From assembly GCF_963583255.1 (NCBI RefSeq), contig NC_084804.1, positions 21,396,061-21,460,060 of the forward strand: a stretch of 64,000 bases of DNA. The letters are read 5' to 3'. Source of the stretch: Pyrus communis (Eukaryota; Streptophyta; Magnoliopsida; Rosales; Rosaceae). The translations under genes were made by a program, and so were the position numbers. The notes under the pieces were generated by a model. That model did no database searches. It worked only from the letters and a program-made list of their open reading frames with translations, and was not told where the DNA came from. Below, one piece after another: positions 1 to 10,031 of the stretch (its first letter is position 1; the number at the start of each line of letters is the position of its first letter).

Positions 1-135
1 GATCCAAGTAACACATGCACAACTTTAATTGCATCAACTTGATACATGTTGGATTATTGACTTTAGAGCCACTGATCATATGACTTATGATCATACTTTA
101 TTTAACTTTACAACACCACCACCATGGGATAGTAA
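1..135 (+). pseudogene. Ty1/copia pol fragment (protease region)
   Basis: The reading frame from base 29 encodes CWIIDFRATDHMTYD. This matches the plant copia signature around the aspartic protease active site, where the usual text is W-I-x-D-S-G-A-T-D-H-M. The catalytic D-S-G triplet has become D-F-R, so the fragment cannot be an active protease. The copia-like text stops near base 135. The same frame then runs on into the coiled-coil gene fragment described next, so the junction joins two unrelated elements. The left side is cut by the window edge. The copia family call is confident; the exact breakpoint is not. Confidence 0.7.
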
Positions 136-1460
136 CTTTACTTCTTCCAATGGGAAGAAAAATGAGGCTACTAAATCTGAGCCTGTGGTGTCTGCCATGC
201 CGAAAATGGCTAGTACAATTGCTGATAGGATTGCTCAACATAGAGGCTCTGTCATGCCTCCAGTGCCGAAGTTTATACCAAGACGTTCGTTATGAGCTAA
301 GTCTGTTCACCTTTGGAAAGGCTTGCTACTATGAAGAATGATAAGGTGGACTCTGATGCTAAAACGACGCCAAGGCCCATTTCCCTTGCTGCTCAGACTG
401 ATTCGCCTGCTTAGAAAGAGGAGATTGCTTGCGTGGGCAGTTGTGAGAAATCCACTAAGCCTGTTTCTAGGAAGGTTGTTGAGATTGTACGCTCTTAAAA
501 CCAGATCTACTTGAAGGCATGGACGCGTGTGCTAAGTTTATTGATGGCATTAAAGGGGTTGTTTACCCAAGTTCAGTTGCAAAATATACGACTGAATATA
601 GAAGGACTGCTCTGCTTGCTATTATGCATAAAACAACAATTTTGGCAACTGAGTCTATACTCCTTGACCAAGAGGATACCAAGGATGCCAATGAGGTGGC
701 AAAGACTTTGGCAGTTGAAGCTTATTGCTCTATTGAGAAGATCAAGAGGTTGGAGTCTGAGCTCGTCTCTTTGAAAGGGTCTAATATCTCTGCCCTAACT
801 TCTTTGTAGCTTGAGACCGTTTGCCAAAAGATCGTTGACATGAAGATTAGGCTTGACGCTTTCCAAGTTAAGTGTGAAAAAGCAAAGGAAGAGACTGGAT
901 GTTACATACCTCAAATTCAAGATCTTGAGCGTGCCGTTTTTTAGATTCATTCTGCTGCTTACGCAAAGGCTGAAGAGATGATTGATGCTTATAATTAAGT
1001 GATCCACTTCAAGAAGATCGTTGATAGGCTTAAACCTCAAGTGTTGGAACTTCAAGGTGCATTAAAGATTAACGAGAGTCTGAAGAAAGAAATGGATGAA
1101 CTGTAACGAGTCCATGTTGGTCTGCTCGAGGAGAACGATGAGCTGATGGTAAGAAAGCTGGGCTCAAGGCTTCGCTTGTTCAGAATTAGGCCAATTCCTA
1201 CAAGCTGGGTTATGTAGATCATCTCTTTGGTAGGCAATCTAACTTTGAGTTTACTGGGAAAAGCTTCAAGACCTTCTCTATTTTTTCGGAACACTTACTT
1301 GCCCTTATTTTTAAGGCTTCCATTGGTGAAGTAGTCGAAGAAGTTGAGGCCCAAGCTGGGGCAGCCAGGGGTGAAACGTCGGATGATGCATCTGTTGAGA
1401 GAGTGGTTACTACTAAAGGTGTGGTGACCAAGTAGTCATGGGATGTCCAAGCTGCTAAAG
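136..1460 (+). pseudogene. Decayed coiled-coil gene of a gypsy-type element (inverted copy of 13790-15290)
   Basis: Pieces of one protein can be followed through three frames: 'KKNEATKSEP...MPKMASTIADRIAQH' near 160-240, a segment near 519-809, and a C-terminal part near 1200-1440. They match, in order, the minus-strand gene at 13790-15276, which has for example 'MPKVASTIINRIAQ' and 'YTTEYRR'. Stops and frameshifts occur throughout, so this is a relic. The protein is rich in Lys, Glu and Leu heptads and looks like a coiled coil. Its C-terminus faces the LTR-like sequence at 1577-2005. In the right copy the same gene lies antisense to a gypsy pol, so this is probably a rearranged piece of the same family. 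Its cellular role is unknown. Confidence 0.65.
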
Positions 1461-1576
1461 AGTAGTCTTCTAGGTAACCTTTAGGATTTTCTTTGGTTTC
1501 CTTGTTTTTTGTTTTGCTTGAATTCATTTGGCCTTTGCTATTTGTTTATCAATTTTGCTACAAAATTTAATAAACT

Positions 1577-2005
1577 TGTTGAGAGAGAAAGTGTTTAAAG
1601 AAATTTGAAGAATTTCAGAAGAGAATTGGACTGAGGTTTTGGAGAAAATGAGGGGCTATATATAGAGGTGTGGCCGGCCCTATTAGGAGAATTGGGACCA
1701 GCCACATTTGGTTGTTTTGTGGGATTAATTGCAAGAAATTATGGATATAATATCTTGCAATTACTTTAGGCAATTAATCAATTAATTATATAATTAACTA
1801 ATTAATTTAGGTAATTAATCCCAATTTGAAAAGAATAATTGGGAGTTACCTTGCGGTGAAGATTTGATGAGAAGTGATGAGAGGGTTTAAAAGAATACCA
1901 TAACACGTGGGAGTCCCGGTGCGCCTCATGGGTAATTTTGCTTTTTTTATGCAAAAAAGTCTACATGTCGCCTCCATAGTTTTCTTGATTATTTTTGGCT
2001 CCACA
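1577..2005 (-). mobile_element. LTR of the gypsy family also seen at 17090
   Basis: Read on the minus strand this begins TGTGGAGCCAAAAATAATCA at 2005 and ends CTCTCTCAACA at 1577, so it has TG...CA ends. It matches the LTR starting at 17090: the same start, the 'GGTAACTCCCAATT' block, the 'TTGCAAGATATTAT' block and a TATA box (CTATATATAG on the minus strand, + strand 1655-1664). It lacks the U5 text (TATCGGAGATTCTTCGGCC) seen near 17525, so its 3' boundary is uncertain. No gag or primer-binding site follows; the coiled-coil relic is directly adjacent, which suggests an internally deleted derivative. Confidence 0.65.
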
Positions 2006-2089
2006 CTCATCATCTAGAGTCACCATTACGTCGATATGGTTTATAGATGAACAATGAAAGAACACATACAAGATAGATCATTACATGGA

Positions 2090-2380
2090 GCATGTGACTT
2101 TTGTTTAGTGGCCATACTATGGATTTTTGCGGCCAAAATAGTGACAAAAATTGTGGTCAATAAAGCTTCTCTACTTAGTGACCTCACTAGGTAGTTCACT
2201 AATTATTTGCATATTAGTAACCTAATTCCTTAGTAGCTAACTAGTGGGAATTTGTGACAAGGATGTAGTGACACTCACTATCCAGCCTTTTTTCTAGTCA
2301 TTGAGTAGGTTCAGTGACCAAATTACATACCTTCATTGACACACTCAATCGATCACTAAAGACCTATTTTCTTGTAGTAA
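2090..2380. mobile_element. CACTA (En/Spm)-like terminal fragment
   Basis: The right edge, read on the minus strand, is TACTACAAGAAAATAGGT, one base away from the plant CACTA terminus CACTACAAGAAAA. The adjoining 250 bases contain repeated TAGTGAC/GTCACTA-type words in both orientations, as expected for CACTA subterminal repeats. No transposase sequence is present and a matching left terminus was not found, so this is a fragment or a small nonautonomous element. Confidence 0.55.
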
Positions 2381-2384
2381 TAGT

Positions 2385-2765
2385 GGTCATGGGTAGGGGT
2401 GTCGTCAGTAAGGTGGCCGTAAGAGGTTATGGTGATAATGACCGTGAAAAGGCAGTGGTAGTAAAGGTAATGGTGGCTGACAAAGTAACATGATGGTGCT
2501 ATAGGTGGTGATCATAGTGGTCGTGTCGATGGTATGGGCAGAAAGATGGTTGTAAGAGGTTATGGTATGATGGTGATGAGTATGACAAGGTGGCGATCAA
2601 ATAAGTGATATGATGGTGGCAGTGGTGGCAGTAATGATAGTAGCAACGATGGTGGCGATGTTGGCAATAAGGTAGTGAGGATGGTCTTGGTTAGGTGGTG
2701 GTGATGACATGGTGTGCTGTAAGTGAAAATAGTGATCCTCATTTGATCATGGTGGGTGTAGAGTA
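2385..2765. repeat. GGT/GATG-rich low-complexity stretch
   Basis: Purine/TG-rich text built from short words such as GTGGT, GGTGAT, ATGGTGG and GTAAGAGGTTATGGT. It has no coding signature. The minus-strand open frame here (2560-2769) is a simple-sequence artefact rich in His, Thr, Pro and Leu. Confidence 0.5.
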
Positions 2766-2921
2766 TCAAAGTTTATGAAAGTCTATCAAAAACTTAGGAG
2801 GAGACATTTAAATACACCTACATTTTTGTAGGCTTGCAAAAATCCATAGCTGAATACTATAAGATTTTTAGACTTTTTATAAGTCATAAATTTTTGAGAG
2901 TCAAGCAAAGTTCATCAAACT

Positions 2922-3021
2922 CCATGCACAATATACTACTTTAAATCATTATTCCCTTACTTAGAGCATCTCCATACACAATATTCTCCTTTTAAATCAT
3001 CCTCTTACTTAGCGTATCTCC
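2922..3021. repeat. 50-bp imperfect tandem duplication
   Basis: Two consecutive units of 50 bases (2922-2971 and 2972-3021) both begin CCAT[GA]CACAATAT and both contain TTTAAATCAT and CTTACTTAG. They lie just left of the solo LTR. Confidence 0.6.
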
Positions 3022-3472
3022 AAAAGGAATATACTTGTCCTTAAAAGAAGAGGAATTCTGACACACCCCGACCCGGAATGTCCACTAGGACCCCAAATCG
3101 AGCTGTGTTGGCCGACACCTGGAATGTGACGAAGCCATAAAGTGTGATAGTGTATAAAATGTGAATAAATTTGAACCTAAAAGTGTCTAAATACAAGAGT
3201 GCGCTACGAGTGGGAGCAAACCCATTTCACACGCGATGCTAGAGCATAAGTAAGGTACAATAGTGTGGGTAAGAATCATACCCTTAAAAGTAGCCACCAA
3301 TACTAAGATTAGCCATATATCCTCGTCGATACGAACTCAGCAGTTAAAACCTGAAGGGGGTACAAAACAGAATGTGTGAGTAAGCAGTAAAACCAAGCTT
3401 CCCAAAACTATTACCTTTCTAATAGTAATAAGCCCTCACTGTAATTCCCTTATCGTTTTCTATAGGACAGTA

Positions 3473-3474
<2 letters not shown>

Positions 3475-3522
<48 letters not shown>
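3475..3522. repeat. (AC)n(AT)n microsatellite
   Basis: About 17 AC dinucleotides are followed by about 7 AT dinucleotides, inside the solo LTR. Confidence 0.95.
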
Positions 3523-3669
3523 TATCCACCCATGCTAAAAAATGGCCAAAACCACGGGTATGCCGTGTCCATAGACTCTACAATGCATTAACAAGTAGGC
3601 CAAATGAACTTAATCAATATAAAATGATACATCAGCCGGAATCACCTAACGTGACCCGTACGATTGTAC

Positions 3670-4363
3670 CATATCTCATCAATCAATGCAAGCATATAAG
3701 TCGGGAGTCATCTTTAGTGATCTGTACGACTTATCCATATCTCATCAAGCATCCCTACACACGAGTCGGAACCACCTCTAGTGGTCTGCACGACAGGACT
3801 GGGTGTAAATAAGTACGCTCAATTGCTACGATCACGTAAAGACTGGGCGAATAATCGCGGGTCACCTACGAGTCGGAACCATCTATAGTGGTTTGTACGA
3901 CAGGCTTATGCACCTACCTTGAGTCCAAGGTGAGCGTAAGGTGCGGGAGGGGAACATCACGTGAGGGACTGTGCCCTGGCCACGGGCGAGATCACTAACA
4001 CCAGGGTACAGGTATCCATATCTCATCAATGAATACTAGCATAAAAGTCGGGAGTAACCTATAGTGACCTGTATGACTTAATCTATAGCTCATCAAATAT
4101 CCCTACACACAAGTCGGAACCACCTCTAGTGGTCTGTACGATAGGACTGGGTGTAAATAAGTACGCTCAAGTGCTACAATCACGTGAAGACTGGGCGAAT
4201 AATCGCGGGTCACCTACGAGTCGGAACCACCTATAGTGGTCTGCACGACAAGCCTGTGCACCTACCTTGAGTCCAAGGTGAGCTTAAGGTGCGAGAGGTG
4301 AACATCATGTGAAGGACTGTGCCCTGGCCACGGGCAGGAGCACTAACACTGGGGTGCAGGTTT
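3670..4363. repeat. 347-bp tandem duplication with small palindromes
   Basis: The block starting CATATCTCATCAAT at 3670 recurs at 4017, an offset of 347 bases. Each unit holds two or three copies of a short palindromic word of the form AGTCGGAACCACCTCTAGTG followed by GTCTGCACGAC, which could fold into a hairpin. A shared block is GGGTGTAAATAAGTACGCTC. The same building block, shortened, makes the 73-bp repeats at 19566-19784. Confidence 0.8.
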
Positions 4364-6536
4364 ATGAGCTCTCAATGCATCTCAATATAACATGTACAAC
4401 TCATGGCAACCAGTACGACAGTATCGGAGTTGCCTAACACATAAATGTAGTCATTCTATAACTCCATCGATTCAACTAATACCATAAACTCACCTGAACT
4501 TACCTGAGTGTCCTGCGTTCACCTTTGCACTTGAAAGCATTCCCAATAATTATGTGCAAGTAATATACATATGGATATACCATGATGCAATCTAATACTC
4601 AACCATATCGTAGCATTTTCAATTATATACAATACGGTGTGAAATGTACAACCAATAACGCCCTATTCTCGAACTACTTATTTTTAGGGATAATTATCCA
4701 TGACAACCCAATTAACACTAATTTAACTAACTAATTCACAAAACTAAAACCTTCCTTTATCAATTTCCTTTGCATTACTCAATTTCCCAAATAAGGCTTT
4801 TGTCTCAAATATATTATGGCTGCATCTAACGTCTCGTTAGACTGCCTACGTACCCTAAACAGGGATCAAGCCATTCGTAGTTCATATTAGTACTTTAAGC
4901 ATTCACAATAATTATATGAAGGTAATATTCCTAATCAATTTAAAAGTGTCGATGGAACTATCAATAATATGTACGATAAAAGGAAAAGGTCCACTCTGGA
5001 GTCCACGCTATGATCCTCTAGCATACGCATCGAGGCGTCTTGAATGATTGGTGCCTGTGACCAATTATCGAATCACATCTCAGAACTCTGATCAATAGAA
5101 TACATAATTCACATAAAACACAACTTCAAGGGCATTCTAAAATAGTTTGAGACCCATTGACCACATGTCAACAGTCGATCAAAGATCGACGGTAGGGTCT
5201 ACAACCCTGTATAACTTAACCCGGAAGATTCGCATATCAGATTTCTAATCCGCAACTCCCAACGATCCACAATATGTTTTTAGAATAACATATTAAAATT
5301 TCATTACGATCCAACGGTCGGATCTCCACCAATTGCCCAAAACCAAGTGGCGGTTAACATTTATTTTACTAACTTACAAATCCAATTCGGGAAGATCCGT
5401 ACGTTGGATTCCTAATCCATAAATTCCTATGGTCTTTAAGTATTACGTATTATAATGTATCCAAGTTTGGTGACAATTCCACGGTTGGATCGTCGATTCA
5501 CATTTTTATCAAGTAACGTATCATAACGAATTTAGGTTCCAACGATCAACCTAGGTCATTCAAATAACAAAACTGAATTCAAGACATTTGACATAGCCTA
5601 AAAATAGCATTGGTGGCCCACTGGCCACTCGCCGCCGCGGGTGGCGGTCAGCCGCCTGACTCACCAGAAAATCCAACTATTTCCAAAAAATACTCAAACT
5701 TCACAGAAATGAAGATCTCAGTGAGTGGAGCAACTTTCATACCTGCCATGAAGTCCAAAAGTGGACGGAAGATGGTCAATTTTGCCCACAAAGCCGGCGG
5801 GTGCCTAAAACTTCCCGATGTCGATTCGTCGTCTACGGTGGTCCAACAGGGTCAAGGTTGGTTGGGTTTTGCTCCTGGGATGATGGGCTACAAAGCCCAA
5901 GTGGTGGCATCGGCCATCACTTTGCCGATTTGCCGGAAAATAAAAAAGGGTGCCAGGAGCACCATGAGAACCGCCAACTTTCGTGGCCTCAAACCGCCAC
6001 ATACCGTGATTAATCAAGGTGGTTTTTGGGTGGGTTTGGTAGAGGGGAATGAGAGCTTCAAGATGGTGGTGGTGGCGTCAAAAAAATCCATCGGAGTTGG
6101 CCGAAATAGGCCTTGGAAAACGGGTGGTCGCGAAGGGAAAAATGCACAGGAAAGCTGGGAGCTTTCTTTCTTTTTTTTTTTTTTTTTTCCTGATTGGCTG
6201 AAGGCTTTCCTCCTCTCCTCTAATTGGTTCCTTGTCCCTTTAATTTAATTGGTCCACTATTCCCACAAGGTGGGAATTCAAATAATTTATAACTAAACTT
6301 TAAATAACTATTTTCAAACGTCCATAACTATACCGTTATAATCCGGACTTGCAAACGGCTTTCGTTTATGCGTTCACACCAACGAGTACTACGATAATAT
6401 GTTAAAAGAATAAGTCATACGTCTCTCTAGACGATGGTCAACATAAGTCCAAATCTTTGCCTTTATGGCATTTTCGTAAATTCACGCTTTTAAAATAAAA
6501 TAAAAACATAAAATTTGGAATGGTTGTCACAAATTC

Positions 6537-7111
6537 TAATGGAAGTGTCCTTATAGTATAGCCCTTGATTTAGGAATTAAATGATTAAAAAATCATTGCT
6601 ACTTTGGCAACTGTTGGTCTAAACAGCAAAAAAACAAAATGAAAAACCAAAAGCTATCAAGACTATTGATTTCCTTTCAATAAACAAAAGAAAAAAAGTT
6701 CAAGGGGACCGTGCATGCAGCTGGACAACATCAAGGAATTTCACACGTGGGTGGGCAAGTTTTTCACCCAAAATGCCCCATAGGACTCCACCATTTTGGT
6801 TCCTATACTGTCCGACCATTTGCCTTATGTATCTGGTTAGTCCTTATACCTGAGAACTCAATTTGTGGTGTCTATACAGTGGTGAGAACAACATTAAGGA
6901 CTAGCATTGGAGATGCCCTTGTATATGGTGCATGGGTATTTCACATGAAGTAATGCTTTTCACACACCATTTCTCACCTCATATACACCCTTTTAGTTTT
7001 CTAGCTGTTAAATTGAACAATTAAAGTAAATTGACAGTCTAAATTACCAGGAGGTAAAAAATACTGTGCTGAAATCACAACCCATTTCACATTTGGTCAC
7101 TCAATCAAATT
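6537..7111. other. Intergenic sequence, no gene seen
   Basis: AT-rich upstream sequence of the ribosomal protein gene. The part near 6705-6950 has the wording of a small nonautonomous element (CACACGTGGGTGGGCAAG ... GCATTGGAGATGCCCTT), but no terminal repeats could be paired. The small plus-strand frame at 6711-6953 has no recognisable domain. Confidence 0.4.
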
Positions 7112-7262
7112 CTTTAGGGAGTTTTAACGAAACAATTCTAGTACTATTCACTTTTAATGAAAAATCATATTTTTACATTTTCTTGGTACTATTCACTATA
7201 CATTTATTTGTCATTTTTAATTAAAACTAAAGTTTTTTTTTTTGAACTTTTCTTTAATTTTC
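7112..7262. mobile_element. MITE, copy 1 (GTACTATTCAC family)
   Basis: The text 'GGGAGTTTTAACGAAACAAT', 'GGTACTATTCACT' and 'CATTTTTAATTAAAACTAAAG' matches, in order, the element at 56233-56396. Both have a start related to GGGAACTTTAACGAAA and a corresponding inverted end near AAAACTTAAAGTTTT. It is short and noncoding, so it is a MITE-like repeat. It sits about 250 bp upstream of the RPS16 start codon. Confidence 0.6.
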
Positions 7263-7334
7263 CTAATTTTTTATTCGGCGTGGATTTGTATATGAACCAA
7301 ATTTCAAATTATCAAAAAGAGTTTTAGGCTTGAA

Positions 7335-7506
7335 CTTAGCCCATTAGGCCTATTAAGCCCGAAACAGCAGCCCGCTTGTAATTAGGTCCACACAGAAAAC
7401 CCCTAAGAACATCATATAAATACCCTCACTTATCCGCACACGCCACTTCCTCTAGGTTTAGGGTTTTTCATTCGCCAATTCAGAGAGCATAATCCAAACC
7501 CTAGCA
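7335..7506 (+). promoter_or_regulatory. RPS16 promoter and 5' leader
   Basis: Near 7337-7375 there are clustered site II-type words (AGCCCATTAGGCC, AAGCCCG, AGCCCGC), typical of plant ribosomal protein and growth-linked promoters. A TATA-like box, CATATAAATA, lies at about 7413-7422. The leader has a telo-box (GGTTTAGGGTTTTT, 7455-7468) and another AAACCCTAGC immediately before the ATG. Telo-box plus site II is the standard pair for coordinated expression of plant translation genes. Confidence 0.75.
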
Positions 7507-7944
7507 ATGGCGACTCCCGCAATCGAGTCAGTGCAGTGCTTCGGTCGTAAGAAGACCGCTGTCGCCGTCACGTACTGCAAGCGTGGCCGCGGCCTCATCA
7601 AGATCAATGGCTGCCCAATCGAGCTCGTCGAGCCCGAGATCCTCCGCTTCAAGGCCTACGAGCCCATTCTCCTCCTCGGCCGACAGCGCTTCGCCGGAGT
7701 CGACATGCGCATCCGCGTCAAGGGCGGTGGTCACACCTCACAGATCTACGCCATCCGCCAGAGCATCGCCAAGGCTCTCGTGGCTTTTTACCAGAAGTAT
7801 GTCGATGAGCAGAGCAAGAAGGAGATTAAGGACATTCTTGTCCGGTATGACAGAACCCTCCTTGTTGCCGACCCGAGGCGCTGCGAGCCTAAGAAGTTCG
7901 GTGGTCGCGGTGCTCGTGCTAGGTTCCAGAAGTCTTACCGTTGA
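7507..7944 (+). CDS. RPS16: 40S ribosomal protein S16 (uS9)
   Basis: A complete intronless frame of 145 codons, the usual length for plant cytosolic S16. The protein is a component of the small ribosomal subunit head; the extended C-terminal tail of the uS9 family reaches the P-site tRNA. The N-terminus has the family text [18 protein letters not shown] (8-25). The core signature [19 protein letters not shown] is at residues 73-91, and the basic tail [17 protein letters not shown] ends the protein, with the final R-F-Q-K-S-Y-R intact. The ATG sits directly behind AAACCCTAGC. Coding GC content is clearly higher than the surrounding repeats, with many C/G third positions, as in a conserved expressed gene. 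It has no neighbouring host gene within the window and is surrounded by transposons. No defect is visible. A recent retrocopy cannot be excluded from the lack of introns, but the intact promoter argues for a functional locus. Confidence 0.96.
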   Translation: MATPAIESVQCFGRKKTAVAVTYCKRGRGLIKINGCPIELVEPEILRFKAYEPILLLGRQRFAGVDMRIRVKGGGHTSQIYAIRQSIAKALVAFYQKYVDEQSKKEIKDILVRYDRTLLVADPRRCEPKKFGGRGARARFQKSYR

Positions 7945-8287
7945 TTTGGGCCAAATGGAGGGCGAAAGTTGGACAGGTTTAGCTCCTTCGTTTAAGTTTC
8001 TGGTTTCAAGGTCATGGATTTTGTTTCAAGGAGTCGGAAGTTGATGGGTATTTTATATTTTATCAGAATTTTGATCATGAAGACTTTATTGTTTTTTTAA
8101 GTATTTTGGATGTTGAATCGTTACGATATTAAATATGACATGCTTCAATTAACTGCTGTGTTTCGGTTGATCCAGAAATTAGATATCAAGGCATTGTTTA
8201 TTACCGGTAAGTTTTATGATTGCTGTTGTCTGGAATTTGGGTTGCTTAAAAGGCTAAATCTTTTGGATTCGTATTTGTGTGGCTTAG
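7945..8287 (+). other. RPS16 3' untranslated and downstream sequence
   Basis: T-rich sequence after the TGA. No unambiguous polyadenylation signal was picked. Small frames here are uninformative. Confidence 0.4.
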
Positions 8288-8613
8288 TATGCTTTAGCAT
8301 TTGTATAATCTTTTCGTTCGAGGCAGTGCCGTCCCCTGGTTTTCTATGCTTTAGCATTTGTATAATGTTTTTGTTCTAGGAAAATGTCGTCCCGGTTTTA
8401 TATGCTTCACCAATTATACAATGTTTAGGGTTTAGGGTTAGTATGCTTTAGCGTTTGTATAATGTTTTCGTTCTATGGAATGCCGTCCCCTGGTTTTCTA
8501 TGCTTTAGCATTTGTTTAATGTTATTGTTCAAGGAAAATGTCGTTCCCGGTTTCCTATGCTTTGCCAATTATACAATGTTTTGATTCCTGGCAATGCAGT
8601 CCCTCGGTTTTCC
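8288..8613. repeat. Higher-order tandem repeat (A-B-C twice, unit about 57 bp)
   Basis: Six related units each start TATGCTT at 8288, 8345, 8401, 8442, 8499 and 8556. Unit 1 resembles unit 4 (TTTAGC..TTGTATAAT.TTTTCG), 2 resembles 5 (GGAAAATGTCGT.CCCGG), and 3 resembles 6 (ACCAATTATACAATG or GCCAATTATACAATG). The array is therefore a duplicated trimer with a 154-bp higher period. The third unit is short (41 bp) and holds TTTAGGGTTTAGGG, two plant telomere-type repeats (about 8424-8438). It lies directly downstream of RPS16. Confidence 0.85.
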
Positions 8614-9540
8614 GTGATTGATTAGACTCACCATAAGTTGTGTTGTGTATAAACTGTCAACTGTCTAAGCTCATTGCTAGGCGGAGCAGTTTGTTTTGAT
8701 GGATGTTGATAGGATTTTGCTTTGCCATTGAATGATTTGCTTGGACCCCTGCAATGCACGGTTTACTTAGGTTTGCCTATGTTGGGTACAAAAAGTTTTT
8801 AGTTTGATGATCTAGGTCTCGTTGATAAGCCTTTTTCCACGCGCACTTCTGATATTATGAATTGATTTTGGTTCACTTTTTCACCATGTTTATGGTAATA
8901 TGTCTATGTTGTCATACATGCGCAGAAGCCGTGTTTCTTCTATTCTAATCTAGAGCTTCACGCTTGTAGGATGAGTCATTAGTTTGTAAAATCAAGTCAT
9001 TGATCTGTCCTGTAATTGTGCATTGTTCGTGTTAGGTTCTTGCCGATTGGAGTTTAACATGTGTTTTTAAATTTTGCCTTTTGTGTTATTTCTGTGTATG
9101 TGCCAAACTTCGATTTTTGAAAGAAAGGAAATCAATGCTGAAAGAGGAAACATTCAGCCCTATCGGATAGAAAGCATAGCTGTGCAGTATGGTCATTGTG
9201 TGTGCCCCCTCATGTACTTTGACACTGTACATGCATTTTGTGATTTGGCCCTTGTGGTGGAATGCGTTGCTTTTGCAGTTATGTGTTACACAGGCGTGTG
9301 CAATGTAGAAACATGAACCTATCTTCGTAGTTCCGAAGACAGGAATTGGGTAGTAGGGGGCGGCACCCTTGGACTCCCAAAAAAGGCTTTTGCCCTGCTG
9401 GCTATTGGAAAGTCTTTGTTGAAACTGTTTAAATGTTCCGGAATCGGAGTAAAAATGAAACGAAATTCATATACGTTATTTACCAATTCATTTGAATCGG
9501 AATGAAAATTAATATGATTACTAAAGTACCTTTAATCTAA
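8614..9540. other. Intergenic sequence, no gene seen
   Basis: T-rich unique-looking sequence. The frame at 9074-9316 (80 codons) shows no domain. It could be a transcribed 3' flank or decayed repeat; nothing decisive is visible. Confidence 0.35.
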
Positions 9541-9573
9541 ATAATAGAAAATTTTAACTTTTTAATACAATTT

Positions 9574-9678
9574 CACACACATACACACACAAACATGTAT
9601 ACAAACATATATACATACACACACACAAAACATATATATATATATATGTATATATGTGTATGTATGTATGTATGTATA
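9574..9678. repeat. Compound microsatellite (AC)n/(AT)n/(TATG)n
   Basis: Runs of CACACA, TATATA and TGTATG/TATG follow each other, which also explains the Tyr/Ile/Cys-rich minus-strand frame here. Confidence 0.9.
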
Positions 9679-9779
9679 GTTTTATTAAAATATATACAAT
9701 TCCCGTTGGAAAATATTGGTTGGCTGGCACCATTGGAAAATATTGGTGCCTATTTAACACTGAAATAAGTCTCCCAACA

Positions 9780-10031
9780 GCTTTCTAGATCCCACGGGTT
9801 CTCTACATCATTGTTGTTCCATATTCTGCTCTGCACACACAGAAGAGAGAGAAAGAGAGAGAGGAGAGAGAGAACACGAAGGCTTTGCATTTTCCCGCTC
9901 ACCGTAGCTACGTGGGCTTTCTTCCCCTTCTGGTAAGTTGCTTCAGGTTCATTGCTTTCTCTTCTTCTTCATCGTCTTCTTCTTCTTCTTGTTGGGTGCT
10001 GTGAACGTAGAGGGGCTTGGTTTTCTGGAAA
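9780..10031 (+). other. Possible orphan promoter/first exon of a host gene
   Basis: This short stretch looks like a plant 5' leader: a (GA)n tract (9839-9872), then CGTAGCTACGTGGGC, then CCTTCTGGTAAGTTGC with a good splice-donor form (TG|GTAAGT). A CT-rich tract follows, and at about 10032 the text switches abruptly to gypsy pol. If it is a real first exon, the rest of the gene has been lost or displaced by the retroelement. Weak evidence. Confidence 0.25.

Larger units (their letters stand above)
3059..6531 (+). mobile_element. 3.47-kb solo LTR with 5-bp target duplication AATTC
   Basis: The element starts TGACACACCCCGACCCGG and ends GGTTGTCACA. It is bounded on both sides by AATTC (3054-3058 and 6532-6536), a perfect 5-bp target-site duplication. 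TG...CA ends with a 5-bp duplication and no internal gag/pol indicate a solo LTR left by LTR-LTR recombination. The length is very large for an LTR. It contains an (AC)n(AT)n microsatellite, a 347-bp tandem duplication and a GC-richer block around 5620-6130. Its first roughly 100 bases recur, in both orientations, at the ends of the foldback element at 18984-20036. The parent retrotransposon family is not identified. Confidence 0.85.

Noticed and set aside
3624..3812. Small plus-strand frame in the LTR tandem block
   Set aside because: Arises from the repeated hairpin text; no domain and a duplicated counterpart is interrupted.
5610..6248. 212-codon plus-strand frame inside the 3.47-kb LTR
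   Set aside because: It lies within an LTR, ends in a poly-Phe run made by a T tract, and has no domain. Its length follows from the GC-rich local composition. Not called as a gene.
7528..8044. Other frames overlapping RPS16 (minus 7458-7734, plus 7583-8044)
   Set aside because: Shadows of the high-GC RPS16 coding sequence in other frames. The S16 frame has full-length family similarity.
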